From NCBI RefSeq assembly GCF_015645445.1, contig NZ_JADOGI010000004.1, positions 1 to 64,000 of the forward strand: a stretch of DNA of 64,000 nt. Reading direction: 5' to 3'. This DNA is from Nonomuraea cypriaca. GTDB lineage: Bacteria; Actinomycetota; Actinomycetes; Streptosporangiales; Streptosporangiaceae. Positions 8,131 through 16,657 of this stretch are shown here, piece by piece (positions within the stretch are counted from its first letter, which is position 1; every line of letters begins with the position of its first letter). Made by a program: the position numbers and the translations under genes. Under the pieces are notes generated by a model. The model had not been told where the DNA came from. It was given only the letters and a program-made list of their open reading frames with translations, and ran no database searches.

Positions 8131-11100
8131 TTGGACTTCCACGAGGACCCATGCCCCGGCTCAGGGCGGCGGGAGCCGCGCGCCGACTTCCTCTCCGACG
8201 CGCCGCGGTTGCCGCTCAACGGCCGGTGGCGCTTCCTGCTCTCCGGCACGGCCGCGGGCTCCGGCCGCGCGTTGCCCGACCCCGATCTCGACGACACCGG
8301 CTGGGACACGATCAGGGTGCCGGCGCACTGGGTGCTGGAGGGGCACGACCGCCCGCTCTACACCAACACCGCCTACCCGTTCCCCATCGACCCGCCCCAC
8401 CTGCCCGACGACAACCCCACCGGCGACTACCGGCTCCGCTTCGACCTGCCCGCCGACTGGCCGGACGGCCGGAGCGTGCTGCGCTTCCAGGGGGTCGACT
8501 CCTGCGCCACCGTGTGGCTGAACGGCACGCTGCTCGGCCATTCCAAGGGGAGCAGGCTGCCGTTCGAGTTCGACGTCACGGGACTGGCCAGGCCGCGCGG
8601 CAACCTGCTCGCCGTACGCGTGCAGCGCTGGTCGTCCGGCAGCTACCTGGAGGACCAGGACATGTGGTGGCTGCCGGGCATCTTCCGCGACGTGGAGCTG
8701 CTGGCCAGGCCCGTGGGCGGCGTCGACGACCTCACCGTCCACGCCTCCTACCGTGACGGCGCGGGCGTCCTCCGCGTCACCGCGGACGCCCCCGGCCTGG
8801 TCGAGATCCCCGAGCTCGGGCTCGCCGTACCCACCGGTGAGCAGGTCACGATCGAGGCCGTCGAGCCGTGGAGCGCAGAACGCCCCCGCCTCTACCGCGG
8901 CACCCTGTCCGCGGCCGGCGAGACGATCGAGCTCGCGATCGGCTTCAGGACCGTCGAGATCGCCGGCGGGCGGCTGCTGGTCAACGGCGTGCCGGTGCTG
9001 TTCCGCGGCGTCAACAGGCACGAGCACGACCCGGACAGGGGCCGCGCCCTCGACCGCGACACCATGATCCGCGACATCGAGCTGATGAAGCGGCACAACG
9101 TCAACGCCGTGCGCACCGCACACTACCCGCCGCACCCGGAGTTCCTGCGACTGTGCGACGAGTACGGCCTGTGGGTCGTCGACGAGTGCGACATCGAGAC
9201 GCACGGCTTCATCTACTCCGGCTGGGAGGGCAACCCGCCGGACGAGCCGATGTGGCGCGACGCCCTGCTCGACCGCGCCCGCCGGATGGTCGAGCGCGAC
9301 AAGAACCATCCCAGCGTGGTCATCTGGTCCCTCGGCAACGAGAGCGGGAGCGGGGCGGCGTTCGGCGACATCGAGGACTGGATCCGGCGCCGCGACCCCA
9401 GCCGTCCGCTGCACTACGAGCGCGACCCGAGTTACCGCCACTCCGACTTCCACAGCCTGATGTACCCGTCGCTGGACGACCTCGAGCGCATCGGACAGCG
9501 CAAGGAGGACCCGCCTTCCGGGGTGGCCCCGGACTCGGCCGACGACGTGCGCCGGCGCGGGCTGCCGTTCCTGCTGTGCGAGTACGCCCACGCCATGGGC
9601 AACGGGCCCGGCTCGCTGGCCGACTACCAGGCGATTCTGGAGTCGTACGAGCGGTTCTGCGGGGCGTTCGTGTGGGAGTGGATCGACCACGGGCTGAGCG
9701 GTCTCGACTCGCTCGGGCGGCCGTACTTCCGGCACGGCGGCGACATCGACGCCCAGCCCAACGGCGAGCGGTTCTGCCTGGACGGACTGCTGTTCCCGGA
9801 CCGCACGCCGTCACCGGGCCTGGCCGAGCTGGCCGCCGCCATCCAGCCGGTCGGGATCTCCGTGGACGGCGGCTCGGTCGTCATCACCAACAAGCACGAC
9901 CTGATCGACCTCGCCCACCTGGACTTCCGCTGGTTCGCCGAGGTGGACGGAACGCCGGTGAGCGGGGGGTCGCTGACCGTGCCGCCCTGCGCGGCCCGGC
10001 AGACGGTGCAGGTCCCACTGCCCGAGGTGACCCCCGGTCCGGACGGCGAGACCTGGATCACCGTGGAAGCGGTACTCGCCACCCCCACCCGGTGGGCACC
10101 CTCCGGCCACGTGATCGCCGTCGGCCAGGCCGAACTCGGCCCAGGCACCCACCGCCGCCGCCCTCCCCTCAGCCACCCTGAAGACACCTGGCCTCCGCCC
10201 GGCTCTGCGGTCGGCGTCCCCGAAGGTGCGTCGCCTTCGCCCGGCCACCCCCAAGGCGCTCCGCCCGGCTGGCCTGAAGGTGGGTCGTCTTCGCCCGGCC
10301 ACCCCCAAGGCGCTCCGCCCGGCTCTGTGGCTGGTCGGCCGGAGGGTGCTCTGCCCGGAGGGGGTGGATCGCGGACCGAGGCGACCCCCTTGGACGCGGT
10401 GCGGGTGGGTGGGGCGGTGTTTCATGCCGGGACCGGACGGCTGATCAGCCTGGGGGACGCCGAGCTGGCCGGGCCGGTGCTGGACGTGTGGCGGGCGCCG
10501 ACCGAGAACGACCGCGGCCAGGGCCCGAGGAACACGCTGGCCGCCGACTGGGAGGCCGTCGGGCTCGACCGGTTCCTGCACCGTACCGGCGCCGTCGAAC
10601 GACCGGACGACCACACCCTGGTCGTACGCGGCCGCAGCGGCCCGGCCACCCGTACGCTCGGCTTCCGCACCACCTACACCTGGCACTGGCACGACGGCGC
10701 GCTGCACCTGACCATCGAGGCCGAGCCCGTCGGCGACTGGCACGACACCGCCTACGGACACCTCAGCATCACCCCGCCCCGGATGGGCACGAGGTTCGCC
10801 CTGCCCGGCGGCTACACCGACGTCACGTGGTTCGGTCGCGGCCCAGGCGAGTCCTACACCGACAGCAGGTCAGGCACCCGCGTCGGCCGCTTCGCCCGCC
10901 CGATCGACGACCTCCAGACCCCGTACGTGGTGCCCCAGGAGAACGGCAACCACGTCGGGACCCGCTGGCTCGAACTGTCGGGCACCGGGCTGGCGACCCT
11001 GCGCGTGGACGGCGAGCCGCTCGTCGACTTCACCGCCCGCAGATGGACGAGCGAGGCGCTGGCCGCCGCCCGCCGCCCGCACGACCTGACCGACTCGGGA

Positions 11101-11232
11101 CGGGTCTGGCTGAACCTGGACCACGGCCAGCAGGGCATCGGCAGCGCCTCCTGCGGTCCCGCGCTGCCCGCACGGTACCGGCTGCCGATCCGGCGCTACT
11201 CCTGGTCGATGACGCTGAGCGTGGTGGACTGA
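8131..11232 (+). CDS. Beta-galactosidase, GH2 (LacZ type)
   Basis: Protein of about 1033 residues with the full LacZ five-domain order: jelly-roll sugar-binding domain, two immunoglobulin-like domains around a TIM barrel, and a C-terminal Bgal-small-N domain ([11 protein letters not shown]). The acid/base Glu lies in SLGNESGSG (near residue 404) and the nucleophile Glu in [14 protein letters not shown] (near 483). I prefer TTG at 8131, which follows GGAGGG at 8122 and gives the normal N-terminus; a longer frame begins at 8014 but would cover the operator. A Pro/Gly-rich insertion of about 70 residues with an exact 36-bp DNA repeat sits before the last domain. No signal peptide. Confidence 0.92.
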   Translation: MDFHEDPCPGSGRREPRADFLSDAPRLPLNGRWRFLLSGTAAGSGRALPDPDLDDTGWDTIRVPAHWVLEGHDRPLYTNTAYPFPIDPPHLPDDNPTGDYRLRFDLPADWPDGRSVLRFQGVDSCATVWLNGTLLGHSKGSRLPFEFDVTGLARPRGNLLAVRVQRWSSGSYLEDQDMWWLPGIFRDVELLARPVGGVDDLTVHASYRDGAGVLRVTADAPGLVEIPELGLAVPTGEQVTIEAVEPWSAERPRLYRGTLSAAGETIELAIGFRTVEIAGGRLLVNGVPVLFRGVNRHEHDPDRGRALDRDTMIRDIELMKRHNVNAVRTAHYPPHPEFLRLCDEYGLWVVDECDIETHGFIYSGWEGNPPDEPMWRDALLDRARRMVERDKNHPSVVIWSLGNESGSGAAFGDIEDWIRRRDPSRPLHYERDPSYRHSDFHSLMYPSLDDLERIGQRKEDPPSGVAPDSADDVRRRGLPFLLCEYAHAMGNGPGSLADYQAILESYERFCGAFVWEWIDHGLSGLDSLGRPYFRHGGDIDAQPNGERFCLDGLLFPDRTPSPGLAELAAAIQPVGISVDGGSVVITNKHDLIDLAHLDFRWFAEVDGTPVSGGSLTVPPCAARQTVQVPLPEVTPGPDGETWITVEAVLATPTRWAPSGHVIAVGQAELGPGTHRRRPPLSHPEDTWPPPGSAVGVPEGASPSPGHPQGAPPGWPEGGSSSPGHPQGAPPGSVAGRPEGALPGGGGSRTEATPLDAVRVGGAVFHAGTGRLISLGDAELAGPVLDVWRAPTENDRGQGPRNTLAADWEAVGLDRFLHRTGAVERPDDHTLVVRGRSGPATRTLGFRTTYTWHWHDGALHLTIEAEPVGDWHDTAYGHLSITPPRMGTRFALPGGYTDVTWFGRGPGESYTDSRSGTRVGRFARPIDDLQTPYVVPQENGNHVGTRWLELSGTGLATLRVDGEPLVDFTARRWTSEALAAARRPHDLTDSGRVWLNLDHGQQGIGSASCGPALPARYRLPIRRYSWSMTLSVVD
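10235..10324 (+). repeat. Exact 36-bp direct repeat, 54-bp period, inside the GH2 gene
   Basis: Positions 10235-10270 and 10289-10324 are identical. They encode part of a Pro/Gly/Ser-rich linker ([11 protein letters not shown] twice) between the fourth and fifth LacZ domains. The unit is in frame (18 codons), so it expands the linker without breaking the gene. Confidence 0.9.
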
Positions 11233-11252
11233 GCCGAGAGGATATCGATCAC

Positions 11253-12926
11253 ATGTCCAAGTTCGACTTCTGCCCGTGGCTGTTCTGGGACCACGCGACC
11301 GAGGAGGACCGCCGCGCCCAGACCGGGCACGTGGCCGGGTTGCGTGACCGGATGGATCTTCAGGTGGCGGAGAAGGTGTTCGTCTCGCCGCTGGCCGCGG
11401 TCCACGCCGACAGCCTGCGCATGGGCGACTACAGCTACATCGCGGCCCACGCCTACGTCACCGATGACCTGGTCATGGGGGAGGACTGCACGCTGAACCC
11501 GTACGCCGTGGCGCGGGGACGGGTGGTGCTCGGCTCGGCCGTGCGGGTGGGCGCGCACACCTCGCTGCTGGGCTTCAACCACGGCTCCGCGCCCGACCGC
11601 CCGGTCTTCCGCCAGCCGATCACGTCGAAGGGCATCCGCGTCGGCGACGACGTGTGGATCGGTTCCCACGTGGTCGTGCTCGACGGCGTGACGATCGGCG
11701 ACCACGCCATCATCGGCGCGGGCGCGGTCGTCACGAAGGACGTGCCCGCCTGGGCCATGGTGGCCGGCAACCCGGCCCGCCCCATCCGCGACCGCCGCTC
11801 CACCACCCCATCCACCACCGCGACCGCCGCTACCGCGTCTGGTGTCGCCGTTACCGGTGCCGGCGGGAGGGATCTGGCGGGGCTGGTGTCGGATTTCGCC
11901 GACAGGGCCAGGGAGCAGGCCGAGGCGGTGCTGCGCCGCTGCTGGACCGGTGAGCGGTACGTCGACCGCCCCGGCGCCGCGCCCACCGTACGCGCGTGGT
12001 GCGACGCGGTGGAGATCGCCGACCTGCTGCTCGCCGGCCCGCCCCCGATCCCGGCGAAGGAGGGGATCGTCGCGTTCCTGCGCGACCGCCAGGACCCCGT
12101 GACCGGCCTCGTCCCAGAGATCGGCGCCCCTGGATCGCCGGAGCGTCCGGGCGGGACGCCGGAGTTCGAGGGCGTCACGGCCTACCACGTGCTCTGTGTC
12201 GGCTACGCCCTGGACCTGCTCGGCACCCGGTTCCGCCACCCGGTCCACGCCGTGGCCGGCCTCGACTCGGGAAGGCTGGTCGCCGCCCTCGACGCCCTCG
12301 ACTGGGACCGGCAGGCGTGGACGGCCGGCTCGTGGGTGGACGCCGTCGGCACCGGCCTCTACCGCAACCTCGCCGACTTCGGCCTGCGCGGCGAGATCGA
12401 GACCCTGTACGGCTGGCTCCTCACGCGTTGCCGCCAGACCCACGGCATGTGGGGCGACCCGGACTCCGACGCCGGTTGGCTGATGGTGGTCAACGGCTTC
12501 TACCGGCTGACGAGAGGCACGTACGCGCAGTTCGGGCTGCCGCTGCCGTACCCCGAGCAGGCCGTCGACACGGTGCTCGTCCAGGCCCGCGACCCCCGCT
12601 ACTTCGGCCCGGACACCGGCAACGCCTGCAACGTGCTGGACGTCATCCACCCGCTGTGGCTGACGGGCCGGCAGACGCGCCACCGCCGGGAGGAGGGCGA
12701 GGCGTGGGCCCGGCAGCACCTCGTCCGCGCGCTGGGCGGCTGGCAGAACGGCGCGGGCCTCAGCTTCGCCCTCACCACCGGCGCCGGCGCGACCCGCACC
12801 CCCGGCCTGCAGGGCACCGAGATGTGGCTGGCCATCATCTGGCTGCTCGCCGACTACCTGGGGATCTCCGACGCCCTCGGCTACCGGCCCCGCGGCATCC
12901 ACCGCCCGGAACCGGCGGCACGCTGA
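11253..12926 (+). CDS. Left-handed beta-helix acyltransferase fused to an alpha-helical toroid domain
   Basis: Protein of 557 residues. Residues 1 to about 185 form a hexapeptide-repeat (LbH) O-acetyltransferase of the maltose acetyltransferase type: LLGFNHGS with the likely catalytic His, [26 protein letters not shown] and a VAGNPARPI ending. A Thr/Ala linker follows. Residues about 200 to 557 are rich in helices and aromatic residues ([38 protein letters not shown]), suggesting an alpha/alpha-toroid like those of prenyltransferases or GH/PL enzymes. ATG at 11253 follows GAGAGGAT, 20 bp after the GH2 stop, so it is co-transcribed with GH2. It may acetylate a sugar; the function of the second half is unknown. 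Confidence 0.8.
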   Translation: MSKFDFCPWLFWDHATEEDRRAQTGHVAGLRDRMDLQVAEKVFVSPLAAVHADSLRMGDYSYIAAHAYVTDDLVMGEDCTLNPYAVARGRVVLGSAVRVGAHTSLLGFNHGSAPDRPVFRQPITSKGIRVGDDVWIGSHVVVLDGVTIGDHAIIGAGAVVTKDVPAWAMVAGNPARPIRDRRSTTPSTTATAATASGVAVTGAGGRDLAGLVSDFADRAREQAEAVLRRCWTGERYVDRPGAAPTVRAWCDAVEIADLLLAGPPPIPAKEGIVAFLRDRQDPVTGLVPEIGAPGSPERPGGTPEFEGVTAYHVLCVGYALDLLGTRFRHPVHAVAGLDSGRLVAALDALDWDRQAWTAGSWVDAVGTGLYRNLADFGLRGEIETLYGWLLTRCRQTHGMWGDPDSDAGWLMVVNGFYRLTRGTYAQFGLPLPYPEQAVDTVLVQARDPRYFGPDTGNACNVLDVIHPLWLTGRQTRHRREEGEAWARQHLVRALGGWQNGAGLSFALTTGAGATRTPGLQGTEMWLAIIWLLADYLGISDALGYRPRGIHRPEPAAR

Positions 12927-12937
12927 CGTCCGCGTTC

Positions 12938-12979
12938 GTTTCAGAGGGACTCGGGACGGCGTTTCAGAGGGTCTCGGGA
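12938..12979. repeat. 23-bp-period tandem duplication at a gene end
   Basis: A 19-bp sequence at 12938-12956 recurs at 12961-12979 with one mismatch. The second copy contains the stop codon of the truncated NmrA-type gene, so the 3' end of that gene is duplicated. It fills the gap between the two converging genes. Confidence 0.75.
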
Positions 12980-13386
12980 TGGGCCGCGAAGTAGTCGGCG
13001 ATCGACGTGGGTTCGCGGCCGGTGAGGCGTTCGACCGCGTGCGTGGTCACGTCGAACCACCCGGCGCGCTTGTACGTCCCCAGCCCAGTCCAGCCACGGA
13101 CGTACATCTCGGGGAGCCCTCTTCCGGACAGCGCCGCGGCCAGGTCGGCGTCGGAGACCTGTTCGCAGCGGATCGGGCGGCCGGTGACCTGGGCGAGGGC
13201 GTCGGCGACGTCCGCGTCCGACACCGCCTCCGGACCCGTGACCTCGAGGAGTTCGCCCTCGCAGCCGCCCTCGGCCAGCACGGCCGCGACGACGGCGGCG
13301 CTGTCGTCGCGGGTGATGTGCCCCACGCGGCCATCACCCGCGTTGCTCGGCAGCACCCCGGTGGCGACGGCTCCGCCGGTCGACAC
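12964..13386 (-). pseudogene. C-terminal remnant of an NmrA/QorB-type NAD(P)-binding oxidoreductase
   Basis: Open frame of 140 codons matching only the distal half of an atypical short-chain dehydrogenase of the NmrA/QorB group (about 280-290 residues normally). The GDGRVGHITRDDSAAVVAAVL segment and the conserved ELLEVTGPEAVSDADVADAL helix region are present, while the Rossmann nucleotide-binding half with its GxxGxxG loop is absent. The frame starts with GTG only 17 bp beyond the TetR stop, so the 5' half has been deleted. It could be translated, coupled to the TetR gene, but could not bind cofactor normally. Confidence 0.7.
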
Positions 13387-13403
13387 GGCACACCTGAGGC
13401 CGC

Positions 13404-13991
13404 TCAGCCCGTCATCACGGCACGCCTGACGCTCTCGCGGAGCAGGGTGCGACGCCGTTCGTGCAGCTCGGCGGGCTCATCAGCCGTCGCGGCGTAGACG
13501 TTGCTGACCGGTGACCATGCCATGGACATCGCGATGACCAGGGCCATCACGTCGAACGGGTCACCCGGTCGCACGATGCCCGCGGCCTGCGCCTCGGCGA
13601 TGGCGCGCAACTTGTGGTCGTCGAGACGGCCGGCCTCATCGACGAGGTGGCCGGCGGGGCGTCGCTCGAGGCGCGCCCAGGTGGCCAGCCGGATGAGGTC
13701 GGGGCGGCGGAGGTATTCGTCGTAGAGACGCACGGCCCAGTCCGCGAGGTCGGTGGCGTCGATCGGGACGACGTTCATGATCCGCTCCATCGAAGCGAGG
13801 AAGATGGCGTCGAACAGCCCTTCCTTGCTGCCGAAGTAGGCGTAGAGCTGCGCCTTGTTGGTGCGTGCCGCGGCCACGATGCGCTCGATGCGCGCCCCGG
13901 CGATCCCGTGCTCGGCGAACTCCCTGGTCGCCACGTCGACGATGCGACCGCGGGTCGCGGCGCCACGGGCGGTCAGGGACTGATCGGTCAT
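13404..13991 (-). CDS. TetR-family transcriptional regulator
   Basis: Protein of 195 residues from ATG 13991 (in-frame ATGs at 14003 and a longer start at 14042 are possible). The N-terminal helix-turn-helix reads ARTNKAQLYAYFGSKEGLFD, the typical TetR recognition helix. The C-terminal ligand domain has a DLIRLATWARLERRP segment common in actinomycete TetR proteins. It diverges from an alcohol dehydrogenase gene; two similar 18-bp palindromes in the shared intergenic DNA are good operator candidates, so it probably represses itself and the dehydrogenase. Confidence 0.92.
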   Translation of the reverse strand: MTDQSLTARGAATRGRIVDVATREFAEHGIAGARIERIVAAARTNKAQLYAYFGSKEGLFDAIFLASMERIMNVVPIDATDLADWAVRLYDEYLRRPDLIRLATWARLERRPAGHLVDEAGRLDDHKLRAIAEAQAAGIVRPGDPFDVMALVIAMSMAWSPVSNVYAATADEPAELHERRRTLLRESVRRAVMTG

Positions 13992-14006
13992 GTCGGCCAG
14001 CATATC

Positions 14007-14024
14007 AAACAGAACGGTCGGTTT
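14007..14024. promoter_or_regulatory. TetR operator candidate 1
   Basis: AAACAGA-ACGG-TCGGTTT is an inverted repeat with 7-bp arms and one mismatch. It lies just upstream of the TetR start and shares its consensus (AAACMGA-N4-TCKGTTT) with the site at 14057-14074. Confidence 0.7.
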
Positions 14025-14056
14025 GCTTATTGGTCGGCGCATGGCTAGCCTGCAAT

Positions 14057-14074
14057 AGACCGAACAGTCTGTTT
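14057..14074. promoter_or_regulatory. TetR operator candidate 2
   Basis: AGACCGA-ACAG-TCTGTTT, the second copy of the 18-bp palindrome, with centre 50 bp from the first. It touches the AAAGGAG ribosome-binding site (14075-14081) of the dehydrogenase gene, so binding would block its expression. Confidence 0.7.
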
Positions 14075-14086
14075 AAAGGAGTCGGC

Positions 14087-15130
14087 ATGAGGACAGCGAT
14101 GGGATGGCAGGCGGACGGCCCCGCGGCCCCGTTGCGGCGGGTTTCCCTCGAACGGCGCGACCTGCGTCCTGACGACATAGCGGTACGCGTGGACTACTGC
14201 GGCGTCTGCCACACCGATCTGCGCTCCGTCCGAGCCCATCCCGGTGAGGGAAACGCACCCATCGTGCCGGGCCATGAGTTCACCGGGGTGGTGACCGAGG
14301 TCGGGCCCGAGGTCACCCGATTCACCGTCGGCGACCAGGTCGCGGTCGGCAACATCGTCGACTCATGTGGCGTGTGCGCCATGTGCTGGGCCGGCCAGGA
14401 GAACTTCTGCCACGAGTTCCCGACCCTGACCTACGGCGGCACCGACCGCCGCGACGGATCGACCACCTTGGGTGGCTACTCCCGCGAGTACGTCGTCCGC
14501 GACCAGTTCGCCTACCTTCTCCCCGCCGGCCTCGACCCCGCCGCCACGGCCCCTCTGCTCTGTGCCGGGATCACTGTCTGGGAGCCGCTGCACGCGCTCG
14601 GCGTCGGGCCGGGCACCCGCGTCGCGGTGGCGGGACTGGGCGGCCTGGGCCATCTCGCGGTCAAGCTCGCCGTTGCGCTCGGCGCCGACGTCACGGTCAT
14701 CAGCCGCTCGGCGGACAAATCGGACGACGCCCGCCGCCTCGGCGCCCACGACCTCATCGTCTCCACGGATCCGGGACAGATGGCCGCGGCCCGGGACCGG
14801 TTCGACGTCGTCATCGACACCATCTCCGCTCCTCACGACCTCGGCCCGTACCTGGGCCTCGTCGCCATGGACGGGACACTCAGCCTGGTCGGGCACATCG
14901 GATCGGTCACCGTGGAGTCGATGGACTTGCTCATAGGCCGGAAGAAACTCAGCTCCGCGGGCAGCGGCGGCCGGCCGGCGACCGCCGCCATGCTGGACTT
15001 CTGCGCCAAGCACGGCGTCACCGCCGACATCGAGCTGCTCCCCTCGGCGCGCGTGAACGAAGCCCTCGACCGTCTCCACCGCAACGACGTCCGCTACCGC
15101 TTCGTCCTCGACCTGTCCGACCTCTCGTGA
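14087..15130 (+). CDS. Zinc-dependent NAD(P) alcohol dehydrogenase
   Basis: Protein of 347 residues of the medium-chain, zinc-type family (cinnamyl/YahK-like). Catalytic zinc ligands are in YCGVCHTD (Cys38) and GHE (His63, Glu64); the structural zinc cluster is CGVCAMCWAGQENFC starting at residue 94. The nucleotide-binding loop GLGGLGH lies near residue 180. ATG at 14087 follows AAAGGAG at the right distance. It reduces aldehydes or oxidises alcohols; the substrate cannot be read from the sequence. The neighbouring TetR gene and the two palindromes indicate substrate-induced derepression. Confidence 0.93.
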   Translation: MRTAMGWQADGPAAPLRRVSLERRDLRPDDIAVRVDYCGVCHTDLRSVRAHPGEGNAPIVPGHEFTGVVTEVGPEVTRFTVGDQVAVGNIVDSCGVCAMCWAGQENFCHEFPTLTYGGTDRRDGSTTLGGYSREYVVRDQFAYLLPAGLDPAATAPLLCAGITVWEPLHALGVGPGTRVAVAGLGGLGHLAVKLAVALGADVTVISRSADKSDDARRLGAHDLIVSTDPGQMAAARDRFDVVIDTISAPHDLGPYLGLVAMDGTLSLVGHIGSVTVESMDLLIGRKKLSSAGSGGRPATAAMLDFCAKHGVTADIELLPSARVNEALDRLHRNDVRYRFVLDLSDLS

Positions 15131-15174
15131 CCGACCAGGACCCGGACCTCGGAAACCAGTAGATTTACCCATGG

Positions 15175-15194
15175 TACTAATAGCCGCACTAGTA
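15175..15194. promoter_or_regulatory. Small inverted repeat upstream of the toxin-antitoxin-like pair
   Basis: TACTA (15175-15179) and TAGTA (15190-15194) are inverted, 10 bp apart, and end 11 bp before the first ATG. TACTAAT and TAGTAAT also resemble -10 boxes. This fits an autoregulated antitoxin promoter, but the signal is short. Confidence 0.35.
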
Positions 15195-15205
15195 ATGTCA
15201 CAACC

Positions 15206-15466
15206 ATGACAGTTACCATCACCAGTATGGGCGCGACAAAGAACGGTTCCTACAGCCTGAGCGAGACCGCACACGGCTTCATCGAGGCCGGCCACGAGCG
15301 CGAACGGCTGAGCAAGTCGGCTTTCGTCGAGAAGGCCGTCATCTACTACGCGATCGCCACCGGAGCGCCGACGGCCGACGTCAACGAGGCGTTCGCCGAG
15401 GCACTCGCCGACGAGCGGGAAGCCGCCGCGGCTGACGACGAGTTCCGGGGGCGGGGCGCCGCGTGA
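15206..15466 (+). CDS. Small ribbon-helix-helix-like protein, probable antitoxin
   Basis: Protein of 86 residues. The centre (RERLSKSAFVEKAVIYYAIATG) looks like a ribbon-helix-helix DNA-binding segment, and the C-terminus is acidic and Ala-rich (ADEREAAAADDEF), as in disordered antitoxin tails. The stop overlaps the GTG of the next gene (GTGA), typical of coupled toxin-antitoxin pairs. There is no strong Shine-Dalgarno sequence before ATG 15206; ATG 15227 is an alternative. The assignment rests on size, order and overlap, not on a recognised family motif. Confidence 0.55.
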   Translation: MTVTITSMGATKNGSYSLSETAHGFIEAGHERERLSKSAFVEKAVIYYAIATGAPTADVNEAFAEALADEREAAAADDEFRGRGAA

Positions 15467-15777
15467 TCCCACTCACATCAGGTGGGATCTACCTCTACAG
15501 TCCGAAGGGCATCGACCGTGAGCGACTGATGCTCATCACCTCCGCCGCCGCCGTGCTCGAGTCACGGCGCCGGTTCATCGTTGGCCTGACCGTCCTTTCC
15601 TCTCACGACGGTGACACGCTTACGGTGCCGATCACCGTGAACGGCGCCCGTCGCTACGTCAACTGCACCCAGCCCATGCGGCTGATCCGCGACTGGTTCT
15701 TGGAGCACCACGACACCATCTCCCCTCAGGAACTGGAGGCCGTGCGGGCATACCGCCGTCTTTCCGAAGACCTGTGA
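15463..15777 (+). CDS. Small MazF/PemK-like protein, probable toxin
   Basis: Protein of 104 residues from GTG 15463, overlapping the upstream stop by 4 bp. It is strand-rich at first (RFIVGLTVLSS, DTLTVPITVNGARRYVNCTQ), then helical and ends SPQELEAVRAYRRLSEDL, reminiscent of the last helix of MazF/PemK endoribonucleases, where sxeElxaVdxaLrxlL is common. The usual N-terminal WxVxLxP region is not clear, so another small-barrel toxin is possible. The 3' end is antisense to the run-out of the decayed esterase gene. Confidence 0.5.
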   Translation: MIPLTSGGIYLYSPKGIDRERLMLITSAAAVLESRRRFIVGLTVLSSHDGDTLTVPITVNGARRYVNCTQPMRLIRDWFLEHHDTISPQELEAVRAYRRLSEDL

Positions 15778-15779
15778 CC

Positions 15780-16555
15780 CGCGGGGGTGTCCGGCTCGTA
15801 GCAGGGGTAACTCGACCGCGGCGGCCATCGCCTGGTGGCCCGCCGTGCTCGGGTGCAGGTGGTCGCCGCAGTCGTAGCGGGGGAGCAGGCGATCGGGCGC
15901 GGCGGGGTCGCGGAGGGCGGCGTCGAAGTCGACCACCCCATCGAACCCACATCCGTCGCGCTCGGACGTGTCACCGCCCCATGCGGACCCGGCGCCCCGG
16001 ATGAATGCGTTGACCGTCTGGCGAGTGCGTTCGCCCGTCTCGGTGTGGTACTCGGCGCCCGCGAACGGCAGGAGTGTGCCGCCGATCACGCGTACGCCGG
16101 CGGCGTGCGCCTTTTCGACGATGCGGCGGTAGGCGGCGATGAGGTCGTCCGGTCGCGCGCCCGCGCCGATGTCGTTGATGCCGGCCGGCAGGATCACCGC
16201 GTCGACGCCCGGTTTGGTCAGGACCTCGGCGGTCAGGCGGGCCTCGGCGTGGCGTCCGGTGCCCGAGGCCAGTACGCGCCCGCCGGAGACGCCCTCGTTG
16301 ACGACGGCGAGCGCGGGTGACCGCCGCACCGTGCGGTCGGCGAGGAGGTCCGGCCATCCGTGTCCGGTTTCTGAGCCCACACCGGTGGCGATCGAGTCCC
16401 CGAGCACCGCGACGGCCGACGCGGGAGCGGGTGCGACGAACGGTTCCGCCCACGGTGGTACGCAGGATGTTGCGCACGGTCAGGTCGCGCAGCCCGCCGC
16501 TGAGGCGCTCGGCGGCGGCCGCCCAGGTGGTCACCAGACGCCCGCCCCTCACCAT
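15780..16555 (-). pseudogene. SGNH/GDSL esterase gene with internal deletion and frameshift
   Basis: The 5' part (from ATG 16555) reads GRLVTTWAAAAERL then TVRNILRTTVGG, the start of two-domain SGNH hydrolases, where about 120 residues of beta-sandwich normally follow. Instead the frame shifts at about 16470 and the sequence resumes directly at the catalytic domain: AVAVLGDSIATG (block I nucleophile Ser), ILPAGINDIGAG, and CGDHLHPSTAGHQAM with the catalytic Asp-His. The catalytic frame also lacks its expected stop near 15790 and runs on antisense to the toxin-like gene. The gene once encoded an esterase that may have deacetylated pectin; it is now probably non-functional. Confidence 0.75.
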
Positions 16556-16657
16556 GCGCCCGCCCGTCGCCCGGGCCGCCGTGCGTAGCAAGGCCGCAGC
16601 CGGTCGCCGGGCCGCCGTCCGTGGCCGGGTCCACGCCGGTCGGCTGAGGGGTATTGG

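Noticed and set aside
8161-9735. A 524-codon minus-strand frame opposite GH2
   Set aside because: Antisense shadow; GH2 catalytic residues are on the plus strand.
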